Source: Candidatus Paralactobacillus gallistercoris (GTDB taxonomy: Bacteria > Bacillota > Bacilli > Lactobacillales > Lactobacillaceae). From it: DNA of 32,225 bases. The number at the start of each line of letters is the position of its first letter. Position 1 is the first letter of the stretch. Made by a program: the position numbers and the translations under genes. The notes beneath the pieces were generated by a model. The model ran no database searches. It worked only from the letters and a program-made list of their open reading frames with translations, and was not told where the DNA came from. Where the stretch lies: contig JAHLFS010000053.1 of assembly GCA_018883675.1 (NCBI GenBank), positions 1 to 32,225 of the forward strand. Direction: 5' to 3'. Positions 19,173 to 30,943 of this stretch are shown piece by piece.

Positions 19173-20711
19173 TTAACTAAAATCAGATAACGATAAAATC
19201 TTATGACGTAATTTGGCAATATTACTCCGATCAGTTAAAATCACCAAAATATCACCATCACGAACAATAGTATCCCCATGCGGTAACACTTCATCTTCAC
19301 CACGCCGAATAGCAATTAGTAACATATCTTTCGGCCATTTGATTTCCCGGACTTGTTTTCCTGATAACGCACTTCCTAAGAAAACAGGTACTTCCATCCG
19401 TTCTGGATGATGAATATGTTCAACCCGGTTAGTAGCTACCAAACCTGACAATAATGAATTGTAAATCGGTGCACCACCAAGGATATCAACCACCATATAA
19501 GCAACTAATGATAATACTGCTAAAGGCATTAAATGACCTAATGAACCAACCATTTCCGTTACTAATAAAATTGCCGTAAAGGGAGCTTTACCAATACCAG
19601 CAAAATAACCAGCCATTGAAAAAATAATCAAATTCATTAAGTAAACCCGTGGTAGCAAACCTAATTTAATCATAATAACGCCATAAATAGCACCTAAAAC
19701 AGCCCCTAAGGATAAAATCGGTAAGAAGATGCCACCCGGTAGCCCCGAACCATATGAAATCATTGAAAAAACAAAACGCAAAATAAATAAACCAATCAAA
19801 ACACTTAATGCTGGGATAAACGAATTAAAATGTAAAATAATAGCGTTACCACCGCCTAAAAACTTTGGAAAGTACATGCCAATCGGAATAACTAATAATA
19901 ACGGTACTAAACCATGTAAACAACGCGGTAGTTTAATTAGTTTTTTATACCAGTGCGGCATGGCCAATAACACGCGTTGATATAAATAACCGAACAAACC
20001 TAAAATAATTCCTAATACCACTAAATGCCAAAATTGATTAATTGGCAAACTTTTCATATAAGTTAAATGTAAGATAGGCGTTAAACCAAAAACACGTAGT
20101 GATACCAAGTCAGCCCCAATTGAACTAGCCAAACAACTAATCCATAAAATTGGCGAAAAATTGTGATAAACTTCTTCCAAAACAAATAAGGTACCCGCAA
20201 TCGGCGCATTAAACGCGGCCGACAAACCAGCGGCCGCACCACTAGCGATTAATACCCGTCGTTCAATCGGCGAACGGCTAGTTTTTTCAGCAATTCCTTG
20301 ACCAACAGCGGCACCTAATTGAATTGAAGGTCCTTCACGACCCAAAAATAATCCCGGTCCAATTGATAACACACCGGCAACAAACTTCTTCCAAAGAATG
20401 GGCCACCATTGTGTTTCCAATTCGCCGTCTAATTGGCCTTCAACCTGGGGAATTCCTGATCCAGCAATATTTGGTTCTGTATGTAATAACCAACCAACAA
20501 ATATACCAATGGCAATAACTAACAAAATGACGGCAAGTAACCACCAAACATGATGACGAAGCAGCGGATCAATATGGACAAACCATGCGAGCATTTTATT
20601 AATTAATAACCGGAATAAACTAATTACCGCTCCCGTTAAAACACCAACAACTAAGCCCCATAAAATAAAATAAACACGAGCAAAGTCTAATTTTAATCGC
20701 GGCGATTTCAT
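19173..20711 (-). CDS. CLC-type chloride/proton antiporter with C-terminal TrkA-C/RCK_C domain
   Basis: GSGIPQVEG, GREGPSIQLGAA, NAPIAGTLFVLEEV, GSGLPGGIFLPILSLG, GKAPFTAILLVTEM; TrkA-C-like tail. Confidence 0.93.
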   Translation of the reverse strand: MKSPRLKLDFARVYFILWGLVVGVLTGAVISLFRLLINKMLAWFVHIDPLLRHHVWWLLAVILLVIAIGIFVGWLLHTEPNIAGSGIPQVEGQLDGELETQWWPILWKKFVAGVLSIGPGLFLGREGPSIQLGAAVGQGIAEKTSRSPIERRVLIASGAAAGLSAAFNAPIAGTLFVLEEVYHNFSPILWISCLASSIGADLVSLRVFGLTPILHLTYMKSLPINQFWHLVVLGIILGLFGYLYQRVLLAMPHWYKKLIKLPRCLHGLVPLLLVIPIGMYFPKFLGGGNAIILHFNSFIPALSVLIGLFILRFVFSMISYGSGLPGGIFLPILSLGAVLGAIYGVIMIKLGLLPRVYLMNLIIFSMAGYFAGIGKAPFTAILLVTEMVGSLGHLMPLAVLSLVAYMVVDILGGAPIYNSLLSGLVATNRVEHIHHPERMEVPVFLGSALSGKQVREIKWPKDMLLIAIRRGEDEVLPHGDTIVRDGDILVILTDRSNIAKLRHKILSLSDFS

Positions 20712-20802
20712 TTGTCGTGCCTCCCTACACTTAATATCAAAACATACAAATTATACCACAATCAATTATTATTTTTAGGCAAACCGAAAATTTTTAATAA
20801 TC

Positions 20803-20844
20803 AAAAAATAAGTGATTACTTATATTAGCAATCACTTATTTTTT
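20803..20844 (-). terminator. Rho-independent terminator after eno
   Basis: AAATAAGTGATTgctaatataagtAATCACTTATTTTTT on the minus strand. Confidence 0.85.
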
Positions 20845-20849
20845 AACGT

Positions 20850-22166
<1,317 letters not shown>

Positions 22167-22925
22167 TTAGTCATTAATATTATTATAATGCACTAATTTT
22201 AAAAATGATGCTGGATCTAAACTAGCCGTTCCAATTAAAACACCGTCAATATCATTTTGTGCCATAATGCCACGAATATTAGTTGTATCAACTGAACCAC
22301 CATATAAAATATGAACTTGTTGGGCAACATCATGCCCATATAACCCGGCAATTGTTTGACGAATTAATTGTGCAACCGTTTGAAGCTGTGGTAATGTTAC
22401 TGTTTGCCCAGTATCAGTTGCCCAAATTGGTTCATAAACGATACTCATTGTGGCCACTTGGGCTGCCGTTAAATCAGTTAAATCATCATTAATTTGACCA
22501 CTAATCCATTCATCAGTTTTGCCATCAGTGCGAATCTTAGCATTTTCACCACAACACAAAATTGGGGTCATATGGTTTCTAAATAAAGCTTTCGCCTTGC
22601 GATTAATGATTGCATCTGTTTCACCAAAGAAACCACGCCGTTGCGAATAACCGATGATACCATATGTTACGCCCATATCGCCTAAAACTTGTGGTGAAGA
22701 TTCACCCATAAAAGCACCAGCTTCTTCAAAATAACTATTTTCAGAAGCTATTTTTAATGGTGTCCCTTGTGCCGCCGTTAATAAAGTAGATAAATCCAGT
22801 GCTGGTGCTGCAATTACTGAAATTACATCATCAGGTAGTTTGCCCTTAATGGCTTGCATAAAGGTCATTGCTTCTTTTGGTCCCTTATTCATTTTCCAAT
22901 TACCCACAATCATTGGAATTCTCAT
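22167..22925 (-). CDS. Triosephosphate isomerase homologue with altered catalytic residues (probable pseudoenzyme)
   Basis: MRIPMIVGNWKMN (Lys12 kept) and VYEPIW (Glu165 kept); IGHSERR is replaced by IGYSQRR, loop 6 AIGTGK by ATDTGQ, and GG of loop 8 by GT. Likely start ATG 22925 (track start 22946). Confidence 0.85.
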   Translation of the reverse strand: MRIPMIVGNWKMNKGPKEAMTFMQAIKGKLPDDVISVIAAPALDLSTLLTAAQGTPLKIASENSYFEEAGAFMGESSPQVLGDMGVTYGIIGYSQRRGFFGETDAIINRKAKALFRNHMTPILCCGENAKIRTDGKTDEWISGQINDDLTDLTAAQVATMSIVYEPIWATDTGQTVTLPQLQTVAQLIRQTIAGLYGHDVAQQVHILYGGSVDTTNIRGIMAQNDIDGVLIGTASLDPASFLKLVHYNNIND

Positions 22926-23024
22926 AATTAACACCAACTTTTTCATTAATTAGCATCAGCCCTTACCATGATGCCATTTTAATTTTAACTACTAAGTAAT
23001 AATTCCACCAACATTTTAGCATTA

Positions 23025-23055
23025 AAAAAGTGGTGTTTTTTAATAACACCACTTC
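23025..23055 (-). terminator. Rho-independent terminator after uvrA
   Basis: AAGTGGTGTTattaaaaaACACCACTTTTTTAA on the minus strand. Confidence 0.75.
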
Positions 23056-23189
23056 ACAATGCTTAACAGCCAATACGTTACTCAAACCCATATTTTTTGA
23101 TCGTCGTCCCCAACAAAATGCGTATCAACTCGTTTACACTGGTAAAAAGCATTATAACAAGTCATTTTAATAACTTTCAAGCAATAATA

Positions 23190-26036
23190 TCATTGTAAGT
23201 GTTGCGTTCGTTGGGTATCACGCCGCAAAATAGGGGCTAAATACTGACCAGTATAACTATTAGCTACTTGAGCAACTTCTTCTGGTGTCCCCGTGGCAAC
23301 AACCGTTCCGCCAGCCTCTCCTCCTTCAGGACCCAAATCGATTAAATAGTCAGCTGTTTTAATAACATCCAGATTATGTTCAATAATTAGTACAGTATTA
23401 CCAGCATCAACTAAACGTGCCAATACTTGTAGTAACCGCTTAATATCGTCCATATGCAAGCCAGTTGTTGGTTCATCAAGAATATAAAAATTATGGCCAC
23501 GTGATTGTTTTTGTAATTCAGCGGCTAATTTCATGCGTTGGGCTTCACCACCGGATAAGGTAGTTGCTGATTGGCCTAATTGGACATAACCTAAACCAAC
23601 ATCAATAATTGTTTGTAACTTATGTTCAATCCGGGGAATGTTCTTAAAAAATTCATGCGCTTCATTGACTGTCATTCTTAAAACATCAGCAATATTTTTT
23701 TCTTTATAATGAACTTCTAAAGTTTCCGAATTGTAACGATTGCCATGACAAACATCACACGGTACATAAACATCTGGTAAAAAGTTCATTTCAATTTTAA
23801 CGATCCCATCGCCTTTGCAGGCTTCACAACGACCGCCTTTAACATTAAAACTAAACCGTCCTTTCGTGTAACCACGCATTTTTGCTTCATTGGTTTGTGC
23901 AAACAAATCACGAATATCATCAAAAACACCTGTATAAGTAGCCGGATTAGAACGCGGGGTTCGTCCAATTGGACTTTGATCAATATCAATAACTTTATCA
24001 ATATTTTCCCAACCAGTCAGTTGCCGATATTTACCAGGTTTAGCCGCACTATGAGTAATTTTTTGTGCTAAAGCACGCTTTAAAATACTATTAACTAATG
24101 TTGATTTGCCACTTCCCGAAACGCCGGTAACAACAACCATTTCTCCTAAAGGAATATCAACATTAATTTTTTTAAGATTATGTTCAGCCGCGCCTTTAAG
24201 ATGTAATATTCGGCCGTTACCATGCCGGCGTTGTAATGGTACCGGGATAAACTTCTTTCCCGATAGATATTGTCCGGTTAATGAATGCGGATTTTGCATT
24301 ACTTCTTGTGGCGTACCAGCAGCCATTACTTGACCACCAAATTCACCAGCTCCCGGACCGATATCAAGCAAATAATCAGCTGCGCGCATGGTATCTTCAT
24401 CGTGTTCAACCACAATTAAAGTGTTACCTAAATCACGCATCTGTTGTAATGAATGCAATAACCGTTCATTATCGCGTTGATGTAGCCCAATTGATGGTTC
24501 ATCAAGAACATATAAAACGCCGGATAAATTAGCGCCAATTTGTGTTGCTAAACGAATCCGTTGCGCTTCACCACCCGACAATGTACCTGCCGAACGACTT
24601 AATGTCAGATAATCTAAGCCTACATTAGTTAAAAAAGTCAGCCGATCGAGCACTTCTTTAATAATTGGTTGGGCAATTTTGGCTTTTTGTCCTTCAAAAC
24701 GTAATTGAGCAAAAAATTGTAACGCGTCTTTAATCGGATAATCAGAAACCGTTGCGATATCTTGATTAGCAATTTTGACCGCTAATGCTTGCGGATTTAA
24801 CCGCCGGCCATGACAAACGGGGCATGGCAGTTCAGTCATGTACTGGCGCATTTTGGTTCGGCCCAAAACACTACGTGCCATTTTATAACGACGCATGATA
24901 TTAGGTAGTATGCCTTCAAATACTTCGTCATTATCGCGTAACCCAAATTCACTATTGAAATGAAAATGAAAGGTACGTGTCCCTGAACCATACATTAACA
25001 AATCTTTTTGCGCTGCCGGCAAGTCTTGATATGGCGTATCAACATCAATTCCAAAAGCTTGTGCTGCTTGTAGTAACATCGTCGGATAATAAGCCGAAGT
25101 AGTTGAATTCCACGGTACAATCGCTCCTTCACGTAAACTCTTCTGTGGATCGGGAACAACTAAATCTTCATCAACCGCTAATTTAATTCCTAAGCCATCA
25201 CAAGCCGGACAAGCACCAAAAGGCGAATTAAACGAAAATAACCGTGGTTCTAATTCGCCAATAGTGAACCCACACAATGGACAGGCATAATGCTCAGAAA
25301 AAACTAATGGTGTACCACCAATAACATCAATTTGAGCATAACCATTCGCTAAACGCAGGGCGGTTTCTAAAGAATCAAATAACCGTGAACGGATACCATC
25401 TTTAACAATTAAACGATCAACGACAATTGCAATATTATGTTTTTGATTTTTATTTAGATTAATTTCATCATCAAGATGATAAGTCGTGCCATCAATTTGC
25501 ACACGGACATAGCCTTCACGTTTCGCCTTAGCAATAACTTGTTTATGTTGGCCTTTTTTAGCCCGTACTACCGGTGCTAAGACCTGAATTTTCGTGCGTG
25601 CGGGTAAATTCATTACTTTATCAGTCATTTGGTCAACCGATTGACTAGTAATCGGCGTACCATCATTAGGACAAATAGGCGTACCTACCCGCGCCCACAA
25701 TAAGCGTAAGTAATCATTAATTTCAGTAACTGTACCAACTGTTGAACGCGGATTATGTGAAGTTGTTTTTTGGTCAATTGAAATGGCCGGACTTAAACCA
25801 TCAATCGCATCCACATCGGGTTTATCCATTTGACCTAAAAATTGGCGGGCATAAGCGGATAAGCTTTCAACATAACGACGTTGGCCTTCCGCATAAATGG
25901 TATCAAAAGCTAGTGAGCTTTTACCAGAACCAGACAAACCAGTGATTACTACTAGCTTATGCTTCGGAATATTAACATTAATATTTTTTAAATTATGTGT
26001 TCGTGCACCCCGAATAATAATTTCATCATTTTTCAT
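23190..26036 (-). CDS. uvrA: Excinuclease ABC subunit A
   Basis: Two ABC cassettes ([29 protein letters not shown]), zinc motifs CPLCG/CPAC and [14 protein letters not shown]. Confidence 0.98.
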   Translation of the reverse strand: MKNDEIIIRGARTHNLKNINVNIPKHKLVVITGLSGSGKSSLAFDTIYAEGQRRYVESLSAYARQFLGQMDKPDVDAIDGLSPAISIDQKTTSHNPRSTVGTVTEINDYLRLLWARVGTPICPNDGTPITSQSVDQMTDKVMNLPARTKIQVLAPVVRAKKGQHKQVIAKAKREGYVRVQIDGTTYHLDDEINLNKNQKHNIAIVVDRLIVKDGIRSRLFDSLETALRLANGYAQIDVIGGTPLVFSEHYACPLCGFTIGELEPRLFSFNSPFGACPACDGLGIKLAVDEDLVVPDPQKSLREGAIVPWNSTTSAYYPTMLLQAAQAFGIDVDTPYQDLPAAQKDLLMYGSGTRTFHFHFNSEFGLRDNDEVFEGILPNIMRRYKMARSVLGRTKMRQYMTELPCPVCHGRRLNPQALAVKIANQDIATVSDYPIKDALQFFAQLRFEGQKAKIAQPIIKEVLDRLTFLTNVGLDYLTLSRSAGTLSGGEAQRIRLATQIGANLSGVLYVLDEPSIGLHQRDNERLLHSLQQMRDLGNTLIVVEHDEDTMRAADYLLDIGPGAGEFGGQVMAAGTPQEVMQNPHSLTGQYLSGKKFIPVPLQRRHGNGRILHLKGAAEHNLKKINVDIPLGEMVVVTGVSGSGKSTLVNSILKRALAQKITHSAAKPGKYRQLTGWENIDKVIDIDQSPIGRTPRSNPATYTGVFDDIRDLFAQTNEAKMRGYTKGRFSFNVKGGRCEACKGDGIVKIEMNFLPDVYVPCDVCHGNRYNSETLEVHYKEKNIADVLRMTVNEAHEFFKNIPRIEHKLQTIIDVGLGYVQLGQSATTLSGGEAQRMKLAAELQKQSRGHNFYILDEPTTGLHMDDIKRLLQVLARLVDAGNTVLIIEHNLDVIKTADYLIDLGPEGGEAGGTVVATGTPEEVAQVANSYTGQYLAPILRRDTQRTQHLQ

Positions 26037-26052
26037 CAGTATTTTAGCCTCA

Positions 26053-28068
26053 TTATTGATCTGCTTTTAATTCGAGAATCGTATCCCGCAAAGTAGCCGC
26101 TTGTTCAAAGTCTAACTGTTTAGCAGCTGCTTGCATTTCTGCTGTTAAGCGCTTAATTAATGCTGTGCGTTCTTGATTATTCAAATGCTGATAATCAATT
26201 GCTTGCAAGGTTTGTTTTTCATCATTTGCTTCATGAGTATCTGTTTGTAAAGCACGAATATTTTCGCGAATTGGTTTAATAACTGTTTTAGGAATAATAT
26301 GATGTTTTTCATTATAGGCTTCTTGTATTTTACGACGCCGTTTTGTTTCATTAATAGCAGCACGCATTGAATCAGTAATTTTATCAGCATACATGATAAC
26401 TTCACCATGCGCATTCCGCGAAGCACGACCAATCGTTTGAATTAATGAACGTTCTGCTCGTAAAAAACCTTCCTTGTCCGCATCGAGAATTGCAATTAAC
26501 GAAACTTCAGGTACATCGATCCCTTCACGTAACAGATTAATACCAATTAAAACATCAAATTTACCAGCACGTAAATCATGAATAAGCTTAGTGCGTTCAA
26601 GTGTCTTAATATCACTGTGCAAATAACGTACCTTAATGCCCAGTTCCTTTAAATATTCGGTTAAATCTTCAGCCATTTTCTTAGTTAACGTAGTTACAAA
26701 AACACGTTCATGCTTTTTAATGCGTTGATTAATTTCACTAACCAAATCATCCATTTGTCCCATACTTGGCCGAACTTCAATCTTTGGATCTAATAAACCA
26801 GTCGGACGAATAATTTGTTCAGCAATATCAGCCTTTGGTACCCGTGCTAATTCATAAGGTCCGGGAGTTGCGGAAACATACAAAATTTGATTAACATGTT
26901 CTTCAAATTCATCAATTTTTAACGGGCGATTATCTAACGCGCTCGGCAGACGAAAACCATAATCAATTAACATTTGCTTACGTGCTACGTCGCCGTTATA
27001 CATCCCCCGAATTTGTGGCATGGTTACATGTGATTCATCAACCATAATCAGCGTATCTTTAGGAAAGAAATCAAGTAATGTATGTGGTGGCTCACCTGGT
27101 TGTCGACCATCAAGATGACGGGAATAATTTTCAATACCCGAGGTATATCCCATTTCCCGCATCATTTCAATGTCATAGTTAGTGCGTTGTTCCAAGCGTT
27201 GGGCTTCAACTAGTTTATTTTGCGCCCGTAGTTCCTTAAGTCGGACGTCTAATTCCGCTTTAATACTAGTTAAGGCTCGTTCCATTTGGTGATCCCCAAC
27301 CATAAAATGTGTTGCTGGGAAAATGGTAACTTGATCACGCTTGCCTAACACTTCACCAGTTAACGAATCAATTTCACTAATTTGGTCAATTTCATCGCCA
27401 AAAAATTCTACCCGCAAGGCATGATTATCTTGTGAAGCCGGAAAAATTTCAACAGTATCACCATGCACCCGGAAACGGCCCCGTTGAAAGTCAATATCGT
27501 TGCGATCAAATTGAATAGCGACTAATCGTTGTAATAGCGCATCGCGATCCAGTTGTTGACCCACATGAAGCATAATCGTATGCTTTTTATATTGTTCAGG
27601 ATCACCTAATCCATAGATACTTGATACGGAAGCAACGACAATCACATCACGGCGGGCTAATAAGGCACTAGTAGCACCATGACGTAGCTTATCAATTTCA
27701 TCATTGATACTAGAATCTTTTTCAATGTAAGTATCACTGGATGGTACATAGGCTTCAGGTTGAAAGTAATCATAATAACTAACAAAATACTCAACTGCAT
27801 TATGGGGGAAAAATTCTTTAAATTCACCATATAATTGACCAGCTAATGTTTTATTATGCGACAAAATCAATGTTGGCCGATTTAAATTAGCAATAATATT
27901 AGCCATGGTGAATGTTTTCCCTGTCCCTGTCGCTCCTAATAAAATTTGTTCTTTTTTGCCAGCTTTAAAACCAGCCGTTAATTTAGCAATAGCCTGGGGT
28001 TGATCACCAGCAGGCTGATAAGGAGCAACTAATTCAAACTTACGTTGTGGAATTTGTCTTTCTGTCAT
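26053..28068 (-). CDS. uvrB: Excinuclease ABC subunit B
   Basis: [42 protein letters not shown] beta-hairpin, helicase motifs, C-terminal UVR domain. Confidence 0.98.
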   Translation of the reverse strand: MTERQIPQRKFELVAPYQPAGDQPQAIAKLTAGFKAGKKEQILLGATGTGKTFTMANIIANLNRPTLILSHNKTLAGQLYGEFKEFFPHNAVEYFVSYYDYFQPEAYVPSSDTYIEKDSSINDEIDKLRHGATSALLARRDVIVVASVSSIYGLGDPEQYKKHTIMLHVGQQLDRDALLQRLVAIQFDRNDIDFQRGRFRVHGDTVEIFPASQDNHALRVEFFGDEIDQISEIDSLTGEVLGKRDQVTIFPATHFMVGDHQMERALTSIKAELDVRLKELRAQNKLVEAQRLEQRTNYDIEMMREMGYTSGIENYSRHLDGRQPGEPPHTLLDFFPKDTLIMVDESHVTMPQIRGMYNGDVARKQMLIDYGFRLPSALDNRPLKIDEFEEHVNQILYVSATPGPYELARVPKADIAEQIIRPTGLLDPKIEVRPSMGQMDDLVSEINQRIKKHERVFVTTLTKKMAEDLTEYLKELGIKVRYLHSDIKTLERTKLIHDLRAGKFDVLIGINLLREGIDVPEVSLIAILDADKEGFLRAERSLIQTIGRASRNAHGEVIMYADKITDSMRAAINETKRRRKIQEAYNEKHHIIPKTVIKPIRENIRALQTDTHEANDEKQTLQAIDYQHLNNQERTALIKRLTAEMQAAAKQLDFEQAATLRDTILELKADQ

Positions 28069-28103
28069 TTTTACCTCGTAATATTAAAAAACAACAATAG
28101 ATA

Positions 28104-28135
28104 CGAAAAAGAGTTTGCTAAGCAAACTCTTTTCA
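28104..28135 (-). terminator. Rho-independent terminator between the phosphosugar mutase and uvrB genes
   Basis: AAAAGAGTTTGctaagCAAACTCTTTT palindrome. Confidence 0.75.
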
Positions 28136-28155
28136 TACGTGATATTAAAACTAAA

Positions 28156-29892
28156 TTATTTGGCATCTTCAATAAAAGCATGCAAATCATTTTCAAAAGC
28201 AGTTAACTTATCTTGAGCAGCTTGTGCTGTTGATGCGCTAGTTCCTACATAAAACTTAACTTTTGGTTCAGTACCAGAAGGCCGAATGGCAATCCATGTG
28301 CCGTCTTCTAATTGATATTTCAAAACATTAGATTCAGGTAAAGCAACATCAACACTATGCCCATCTTCAAGATAAGTAATTGTTTGCGCTTGTAAGTCCA
28401 TAACTGACATTACCTTATAACCAGCAAAGGACTCCGGATTGGCTTCACGAAAATGCGTCATTAATTGGTTCATTTGCGTTGTGCCATCTAAACCAGCAAA
28501 AGTAATTGCCGTTGTCTTTTCGGCAAAATAACCATATTTAGCATATAATTCTTGAATACCGTCATATAACGTCTTACCTTGTTGCTTATAATAAGCAGCT
28601 ACTTCTGCTAAAAGCACTGTTGATTGAATGGCATCTTTATCACGTACAAACGGTTTAATCAAATAACCATAACTTTCTTCAAAGCCAAATAAGAAAGTAT
28701 GATCACCAGTTGTTTCAAAATTCTTAATTTGTTCAGCAATAAATTTAAAACCAGTTTCAACATTAATCATTTTAACATGGTAATCTTCGGCAATCTTAGT
28801 TGCTAATTCAGTTGAAACAATCGACTTAACAACTGCACCATTAGCTGGCAAAGTACCCGCATTTTTACGAGCACGGAGCAAATAATTAAGCAATAGAGCT
28901 GCGATTTGATTACCAGTTAATAATTGGTATTCACCATTAGGTTGACGGACAGCAGCGCCAAGACGATCAGCGTCCGGATCAGTTGCAATTAATAAATCAG
29001 CACCTTCCTTTTTACCTAATGCAATTGCCATATCAAATGCTTGTGCAAACTCTGGATTAGGAAACGGTACAGTTGCAAATTCTGGATCGGCAACCGCTTG
29101 CTCAGGAACCATCGTAAAATCAGCAAAACCTGCATTACGTAAAGCACGTTCGCCTAATACTTTACCAGTACCATGTAACGGCGTATAGATCAACTTCATC
29201 GTTTTGCCAACCGTGTCAACTAAATGTTGATCAATCGTTACTGTTTTTACTGCTTGCAAATAAGCTTGGTCAACATTTTCACCAATTAATGTCATTACGT
29301 GTTGTTCACGTAATTGTTGTTCGTCAGCTACTTGAATTGCGAACAAATCATCAACACTACGTACATATTTGGTAATCATATCTGACTCTTTTGGTGGCAT
29401 TTGACCGCCATCAGGACCATAAATCTTATAACCATTATATTGTTTAGGGTTATGACTAGCAGTAATCATAATACCCGCATAGGTATGCAAATGACGCACC
29501 GTAAATGATAATTCTGGTGTCGGCCGCATATCATCAAAAACATAAGTTGGAATATGATGATATCCTAAAACCCGCGCTGCTTCATGAGCAAACTCGTGGG
29601 AATGGTAACGTGAATCAAAGCTAATTGCCACACCACGTTTTTTAGTAGCTTCATCTAAAGTGTCCATAAACCGGGCTAAACCCTCAGTTGCTTGGCGAAC
29701 AGTATAAATGTTCATGTTATTAATGCCAGGTCCCATTACGCCCCGCATGCCAGCAGTGCCAAAATTCATTGGCTTACTAAAATTTTCTTCTAATTGTTTT
29801 TGATTATTACTAATTTGATTTAATTCATGTTTTAATTCAATATCTAAGTTTGGTTGTTTTAACCAATTTTGGTAATTATCTTGCCAAGTCAA
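28156..29892 (-). CDS. Phospho-sugar mutase (alpha-phosphoglucomutase, PgcA-like)
   Basis: FGTAGMRGVMGPG, GIMITASHNPKQYNGYKIYGPDGGQ, ATDPDADRLG, FGFEESYGY, RPSGTEPKVKFY. Confidence 0.95.
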   Translation of the reverse strand: MTWQDNYQNWLKQPNLDIELKHELNQISNNQKQLEENFSKPMNFGTAGMRGVMGPGINNMNIYTVRQATEGLARFMDTLDEATKKRGVAISFDSRYHSHEFAHEAARVLGYHHIPTYVFDDMRPTPELSFTVRHLHTYAGIMITASHNPKQYNGYKIYGPDGGQMPPKESDMITKYVRSVDDLFAIQVADEQQLREQHVMTLIGENVDQAYLQAVKTVTIDQHLVDTVGKTMKLIYTPLHGTGKVLGERALRNAGFADFTMVPEQAVADPEFATVPFPNPEFAQAFDMAIALGKKEGADLLIATDPDADRLGAAVRQPNGEYQLLTGNQIAALLLNYLLRARKNAGTLPANGAVVKSIVSTELATKIAEDYHVKMINVETGFKFIAEQIKNFETTGDHTFLFGFEESYGYLIKPFVRDKDAIQSTVLLAEVAAYYKQQGKTLYDGIQELYAKYGYFAEKTTAITFAGLDGTTQMNQLMTHFREANPESFAGYKVMSVMDLQAQTITYLEDGHSVDVALPESNVLKYQLEDGTWIAIRPSGTEPKVKFYVGTSASTAQAAQDKLTAFENDLHAFIEDAK

Positions 29893-29972
29893 AATAATAT
29901 TCCTCCTTATGAAGAACTACTTGTTATTATACTAATAATTCAAAATTTAGTACACTAGTAGCCCACTAATAA

Positions 29973-30006
29973 CAAAAAAGGATAGCAATATTGCTACCCT
30001 TTTTTA
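29973..30006. terminator. Rho-independent terminator after the secreted repeat protein
   Basis: AAAAAAGGATAGCAATATTGCTACCCTTTTTT. Confidence 0.85.
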
Positions 30007-30032
30007 ATTAACATAATTAATTTATTCTCAAA

Positions 30033-30851
30033 TTAGCAGTTTACTACCATTGCTACATCAACAACACGCACGCAATGATGCCATACTTGGCATTGATATG
30101 CGACAACGTTACCACATGCATTAATGTAGTAGCAAGTTTCAACTGATACCCATGTATATGAAACATATTCCTTTACCCAGATAATAACACGATGATGATG
30201 AGCGCAAGGGTGATCACATGGTGTGTCTGGTACATTAGGAACATCCGGCTTAACTGGTTTTACGGGCTTAACAGGTTTGACTGGCTTAATTGGTTTAACC
30301 GGTTTCACTGGTTTTACAGGCTTAACTGGTTTGGTTGGTGCAGTCGGTGCTGTTGGCGCTGTCGGTGCTGTTGGCGCTGTTGGTGCAGTACCTGCGGTGC
30401 CAGCTGTTCCTGCTGTTGGCGTCGTAGTTGTTGTACCAGCTGTTACTTTAGTATTATTTGTTGCTGGTTTAGCGTTATTAGCAACATTAGCCGTTCCTGC
30501 TGTTTTTTTATCAGCTGATGCTGTTGCAGTCGTAGCAGCTGGTTTAACAACAGTTGATTTTGTCGTAGTTGTTGCTTGTATATTTGTGTTAGCAACAGCT
30601 GCCGGTGTTACTTTGGCAGTGGTTGTTGTAACAGTTGATGCTACTGATGATTTTTGATCATTAGTAGTTGTGTTCGATGAAGTTGCGTTGACTACTGTTG
30701 AATTATTAGCAGCATTATTCTTAGTTACTGCAACATCATTATTGTTAGATGCAACTGTATTAAGTTGATTGGCGTGAACAACACCAGGTGTCATTAATAA
30801 GCCGAACCCAAATGCAGCTGCTGTTAACCATAATTTATTAGGTTTACTCAT
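30033..30851 (-). CDS. Secreted protein: signal peptide, Thr/Ala/Asn-rich region, APT and KPV repeats, Cys/His-rich C-terminal domain
   Basis: MSKPNKLWLTAAAFGFGLLMTPGVVHA signal peptide; SD AAAGGATA upstream; 6x APT, 9x KP(V/I); C-term CDHPCAHHHRVIIWVKEYVSYTWVSVETCYYINACGNVVAYQCQVWHHCVRVVDVAMVVNC. Confidence 0.85.
   Translation of the reverse strand: MSKPNKLWLTAAAFGFGLLMTPGVVHANQLNTVASNNNDVAVTKNNAANNSTVVNATSSNTTTNDQKSSVASTVTTTTAKVTPAAVANTNIQATTTTKSTVVKPAATTATASADKKTAGTANVANNAKPATNNTKVTAGTTTTTPTAGTAGTAGTAPTAPTAPTAPTAPTAPTKPVKPVKPVKPVKPIKPVKPVKPVKPVKPDVPNVPDTPCDHPCAHHHRVIIWVKEYVSYTWVSVETCYYINACGNVVAYQCQVWHHCVRVVDVAMVVNC
30243..30332 (-). repeat. 9-nt in-frame tandem repeat encoding KPV (10 units including degenerate KPI and KPD)
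   Basis: Codons AAA/AAG-CCA/CCT/CCG/CCC-GTT/GTA/GTC repeated with synonymous drift. Confidence 0.9.
30333..30386 (-). repeat. 9-nt tandem repeat encoding APT (6 units), with an 18-nt higher-order pattern
   Basis: Alternating GCGCCAACA / GCACCGACA units on the minus strand. Confidence 0.9.
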
Positions 30852-30943
30852 AATAAAATATCCTTTCTTTAAAATATTGATAATATAAATATCATTATAA
30901 TTATAATTCTTTTATAATAAATTTTATATATTTTGAGAATAAA

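Noticed and set aside
24106-24333. + strand ORFs inside uvrA and uvrB (24106-24333, 24281-24532, 25742-25945) and minus-strand alternate frames (23786-24001, 26181-26432)
   Set aside because: Overlap highly conserved uvrA/uvrB coding sequence; no similarity or translation signals.
30243-30386. Possible CRISPR-like repetitive array
   Set aside because: Contiguous 9-nt codon repeats with no spacers; protein-coding.
30192-30518. 108-aa + strand Cys/Trp-rich ORF
   Set aside because: Another frame artefact of the same 9-nt repeats.
30223-30657. 144-aa + strand ORF rich in GLTGFTGL/VGAVGAV (collagen/elastin-like)
   Set aside because: Antisense read of the KPV/APT repeats of the well-supported minus-strand secreted protein; no SD or promoter of its own.
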